Source: Nostoc sp. ATCC 43529 (lineage in GTDB: Bacteria; Cyanobacteriota; Cyanobacteriia; Cyanobacteriales; Nostocaceae). From it: DNA of 64,000 bases. The stretch is taken from NCBI GenBank assembly GCA_003326205.1, contig LWTK01000056.1:16236-80235 (forward strand). Reading direction: 5' to 3'. The notes under the pieces are model-generated. The model searched no databases and was not told where the DNA came from. It was given only the letters and a program-made list of their open reading frames with translations. The position numbers and the translations under genes are program-made. Each line of letters opens with the position of its first letter. Within the stretch, counting starts at the first letter, position 1. Below are positions 62,338 through 64,000 of this stretch, one piece after another.

Positions 62338-62437
62338 TAGGACTTATTTTTTAGGCTTTTGGCAATTTATCCCCAGAAGCATCTCATTTTGGCTTTAAGA
62401 TTGGGACTATGTGTGGTGTGGATTATTAAGGAGTATG

Positions 62438-63196
62438 ATGACTGCCCAGAGCTCACTCCTCTCCGGCAAGCGAGGTGTAAGGCAAGACACTAGAGCGTCT
62501 TGGCGTACTCTCCTAAAACGCGGTCAAAAAACAAAGACGCCTAGAGTTAAACCGAAAGGTTTATCTTTTCAGGGTTTAAACGGAGAGTTTGCCAAGCGAC
62601 TGTTCGATATAGTGTTTTCGCTGTCAGTGTTGATTTTATTCTTTCCTGTCTACTTAATCTTGGCCTTGTTGATTGCTTTAAGTTCAGAAGGCCCAATTTT
62701 TTATGTTCAGGAACGGGTAGGGAAAAATTACAAACCTTTTAACTGTATTAAATTCCGAACAATGGTTAGCAATGCGGACGAAATCCTCGTGCAAATGATG
62801 GAAACATCGCCCCAATTGCGACAAGAATTTGAGAGCAGTTTTAAACTCAAGCAAGACCCACGGATTACTAAAATTGGTCGATTTTTGCGAATTACTAGCT
62901 TAGACGAATTTCCCCAGTTTTGGAACGTTTTAAAAGGGGATATGAGTGTAGTCGGACCTCGCCCATTAGTAGCAGAAGAACTACCAAAATACGGTTGTTA
63001 CATAGATGAGATTTTAACCATCCGTCCAGGAATTACCGGCTTGTGGCAGGTGTCTGGGCGCAATGACATTCCCTACCCCCGGAGAGTCCAAATAGACCTA
63101 CATTACGTAAAATTTAGGAATTTTTGGCTTGATCTATGGATCATCTTAAAAACTGTTGATGTAGTGATTTTACCTAAGAATAACGGGGCATACTGA
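62438..63196 (+). CDS. undecaprenyl-phosphate sugar-phosphate transferase
   Basis: About 252 residues. A basic N-terminus is followed by one hydrophobic segment (DIVFSLSVLILFFPVYLILA) and the conserved catalytic region of bacterial sugar transferases: CIKFRTMV, KIGRFLRITSLDEFPQFWNV, MSVVGPRP and RPGITGLWQVSGRND. These enzymes attach the first sugar-phosphate to the lipid carrier, starting polysaccharide assembly. The multi-helix N-terminal domain of WcaJ-type proteins is absent, so it is the short form. Two ATGs in tandem follow AAGGAG; 62438 has the better spacing. It lies 100 bp after the GT4 gene. Confidence 0.9.
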   Translation: MTAQSSLLSGKRGVRQDTRASWRTLLKRGQKTKTPRVKPKGLSFQGLNGEFAKRLFDIVFSLSVLILFFPVYLILALLIALSSEGPIFYVQERVGKNYKPFNCIKFRTMVSNADEILVQMMETSPQLRQEFESSFKLKQDPRITKIGRFLRITSLDEFPQFWNVLKGDMSVVGPRPLVAEELPKYGCYIDEILTIRPGITGLWQVSGRNDIPYPRRVQIDLHYVKFRNFWLDLWIILKTVDVVILPKNNGAY

Positions 63197-63241
63197 GTAA
63201 TTACTTAGGGCTGATTCTAGGGGCAGTCAATGCCCCTAATG

Positions 63242-63377
63242 GTCTGTCCCATTAGTTATGAAGGGTGAACTTCTTCTTAATTTTTCTTTCTTTGCGCTCT
63301 TTGCGTCCTTTGCGGTAGCCTGCGGCAAGCCGCTCCGCTTCTACGTTTATTAACCTAGCAAAATTAATGGGACAGAC
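63242..63377. mobile_element. MITE-like element, copy 1
   Basis: Perfect 13-bp inverted ends GTCTGTCCCATTA / TAATGGGACAGAC enclose a 110-bp core containing TTGCGCTCTTTGCGTCCTTTGCGG and AGCCTGCGGCAAGCCG. It has no coding capacity. Confidence 0.75.
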
Positions 63378-63390
63378 TACTAATGCTTCG

Positions 63391-63516
63391 TCGCATTAGT
63401 TATGAGGGGTGAACTTCTTCTTAATTTTTCTTTCTTTGCGCTCTTTGCGTCCTTTGCGGTAGCCTGCGGCAAGCCGCTCCGCTTCTACGTTTATTAACCC
63501 ATCAAAATTAATGCGA
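63391..63516. mobile_element. MITE-like element, copy 2
   Basis: Direct repeat of copy 1 with a nearly identical core. The ends read TCGCATTA / TAATGCGA, still complementary although the bases differ from copy 1. Confidence 0.75.
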
Positions 63517-63722
63517 TAGACCACTAATCACTAATTTTTATCGTCAAATAAACAGCCACACGAAATTGGTTAAATAATCAATTTGTAAAAATTTTTGCAA
63601 CAAAATAGTTACAGAGGCATACGGTTACTACTCCCTACCCAGTACATCTGTGGCATTCTTATTTCAATTTGATAGAAGTTTTCTCCCCTTTTTCTAGATA
63701 TAACCCATATTCCGCAGGTTAG

Positions 63723-64000
63723 TTAAGAAAGAAGATAATATTTTCGACAAGGAGCACCAAAAAACTGGAGAATCCATTGCCTTTCATGGGTTAAGTTGGC
63801 AATTTGCTTTATTTGGGCGACAGTAACCAAATGAATTGACATAAAACATTGGAACACCCAACGTAAGGTTGGAGTAGAAGTTGGTTTACCCAACTGATTA
63901 TCAATAGTTTTTTTGGCTCGTTCTAAGGCTTGACGTAAAGCTCTTTGACCGAGACTATAAACAAGCAGACACAAACCCATAACCATTGCTAGTGCAGCAA
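63723..64000 (-). CDS. IS4-superfamily (IS1634-like) transposase, C-terminal part
   Basis: The frame is open from the stop at 63723 to the right edge, at least 92 codons. It reads AALAMVMGLCLLVYSLGQRA, LERAKKTIDNQLGKP, TLRWVFQCFMSIHLV and the ending ILQFFGAPCRKYYLL, characteristic of the C-terminus of IS1634-type DDE transposases in cyanobacteria. The gene continues outside the window, so it cannot be told whether it is intact. Confidence 0.75.
   Translation of the reverse strand, partial: AALAMVMGLCLLVYSLGQRALRQALERAKKTIDNQLGKPTSTPTLRWVFQCFMSIHLVTVAQIKQIANLTHERQWILQFFGAPCRKYYLLS

Larger units (their letters stand above)
63197..63722. other. intergenic region with tandem MITE-like pair
   Basis: 526 bases without a gene. 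Two tandem elements fill 63242-63516. The remaining 200 bp before the transposase fragment show nothing further. Confidence 0.7.

Overview
The window is chromosomal DNA from a cyanobacterium, very probably a filamentous heterocyst-forming (Nostocales-type) one. Supporting signs are the split RNA polymerase genes rpoC1 and rpoC2, ndhH of the photosynthetic NDH-1 complex, a chloroplast-CSP41-like protein, a cyanobacteriochrome-like GAF protein, many HIP1 octamers (GCGATCGC), and heptamer-type short tandem repeats between genes. No rRNA, convincing tRNA or CRISPR array was seen.

Layout. 1-7.1 kb: the 5' part of an MFS permease gene (cut by the window edge), a rubrerythrin, a scrap yard where IS701-like and IS110-like transposase fragments have truncated a zinc-ribbon Ser/Thr kinase, a ferredoxin/metallo-beta-lactamase fusion, an intact kinase with a YARHG domain and a GIY-YIG protein. 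7.4-19 kb: the housekeeping block rpsT-tatD-rpoB-rpoC1-rpoC2, all on the minus strand, closed by a strong hairpin. 20-30 kb: hisD, a universal stress protein, hslO (Hsp33), a large repeat-rich membrane protein, a 6-phosphogluconate-dehydrogenase-like reductase, a 31-residue membrane microprotein candidate, and a MidA/NDUFAF7-type methyltransferase. 30-40.4 kb is accessory: a MazE/MazF pair whose toxin carries a helical insert, a glyoxalase-fold protein, a single-domain cyanobacteriochrome candidate, then an N6-adenine DNA methyltransferase, a Uma2 nuclease and a PLD-SNF2 helicase that together look like a restriction or defence module. 40.9-50 kb: ndhH, rsmH, a small hypothetical protein, an EEP-family nuclease, an EndoU-type endoribonuclease fused to a lamin-tail domain, a DUF362 protein and a P-loop ATPase. 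50-64 kb: a P-type cation ATPase, aspA, an RTX-repeat protein divergent from a LuxR regulator, pgsA, an SMP-30 protein, a CSP41-like protein, a GT4 glycosyltransferase with a sugar-phosphate transferase, and the C-terminal part of an IS4-superfamily transposase.

The intergenic DNA is full of small repeats. Three copies of a 129-130 bp MITE with TA-flanked imperfect inverted ends (two differ at one base) lie at 2.4, 40.6 and 47.2 kb. A second MITE-like family sits in tandem at 63.2-63.5 kb. A third dispersed repeat has entered the helicase coding sequence in frame, and short tandem repeats have apparently entered rpoC2 and supplied the end of the helicase gene. Besides one intact Uma2 gene there are three broken Uma2 remnants.

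The most interesting leads are the EndoU-lamin-tail fusion beside an EEP nuclease, the standalone dual-cysteine GAF protein, the PLD-helicase/methyltransferase module, and the MazF-like toxin with an HTH-like insert in the loop that gates the active site in characterised MazF proteins. Functional names rest on motif recognition by eye; no database search was run.
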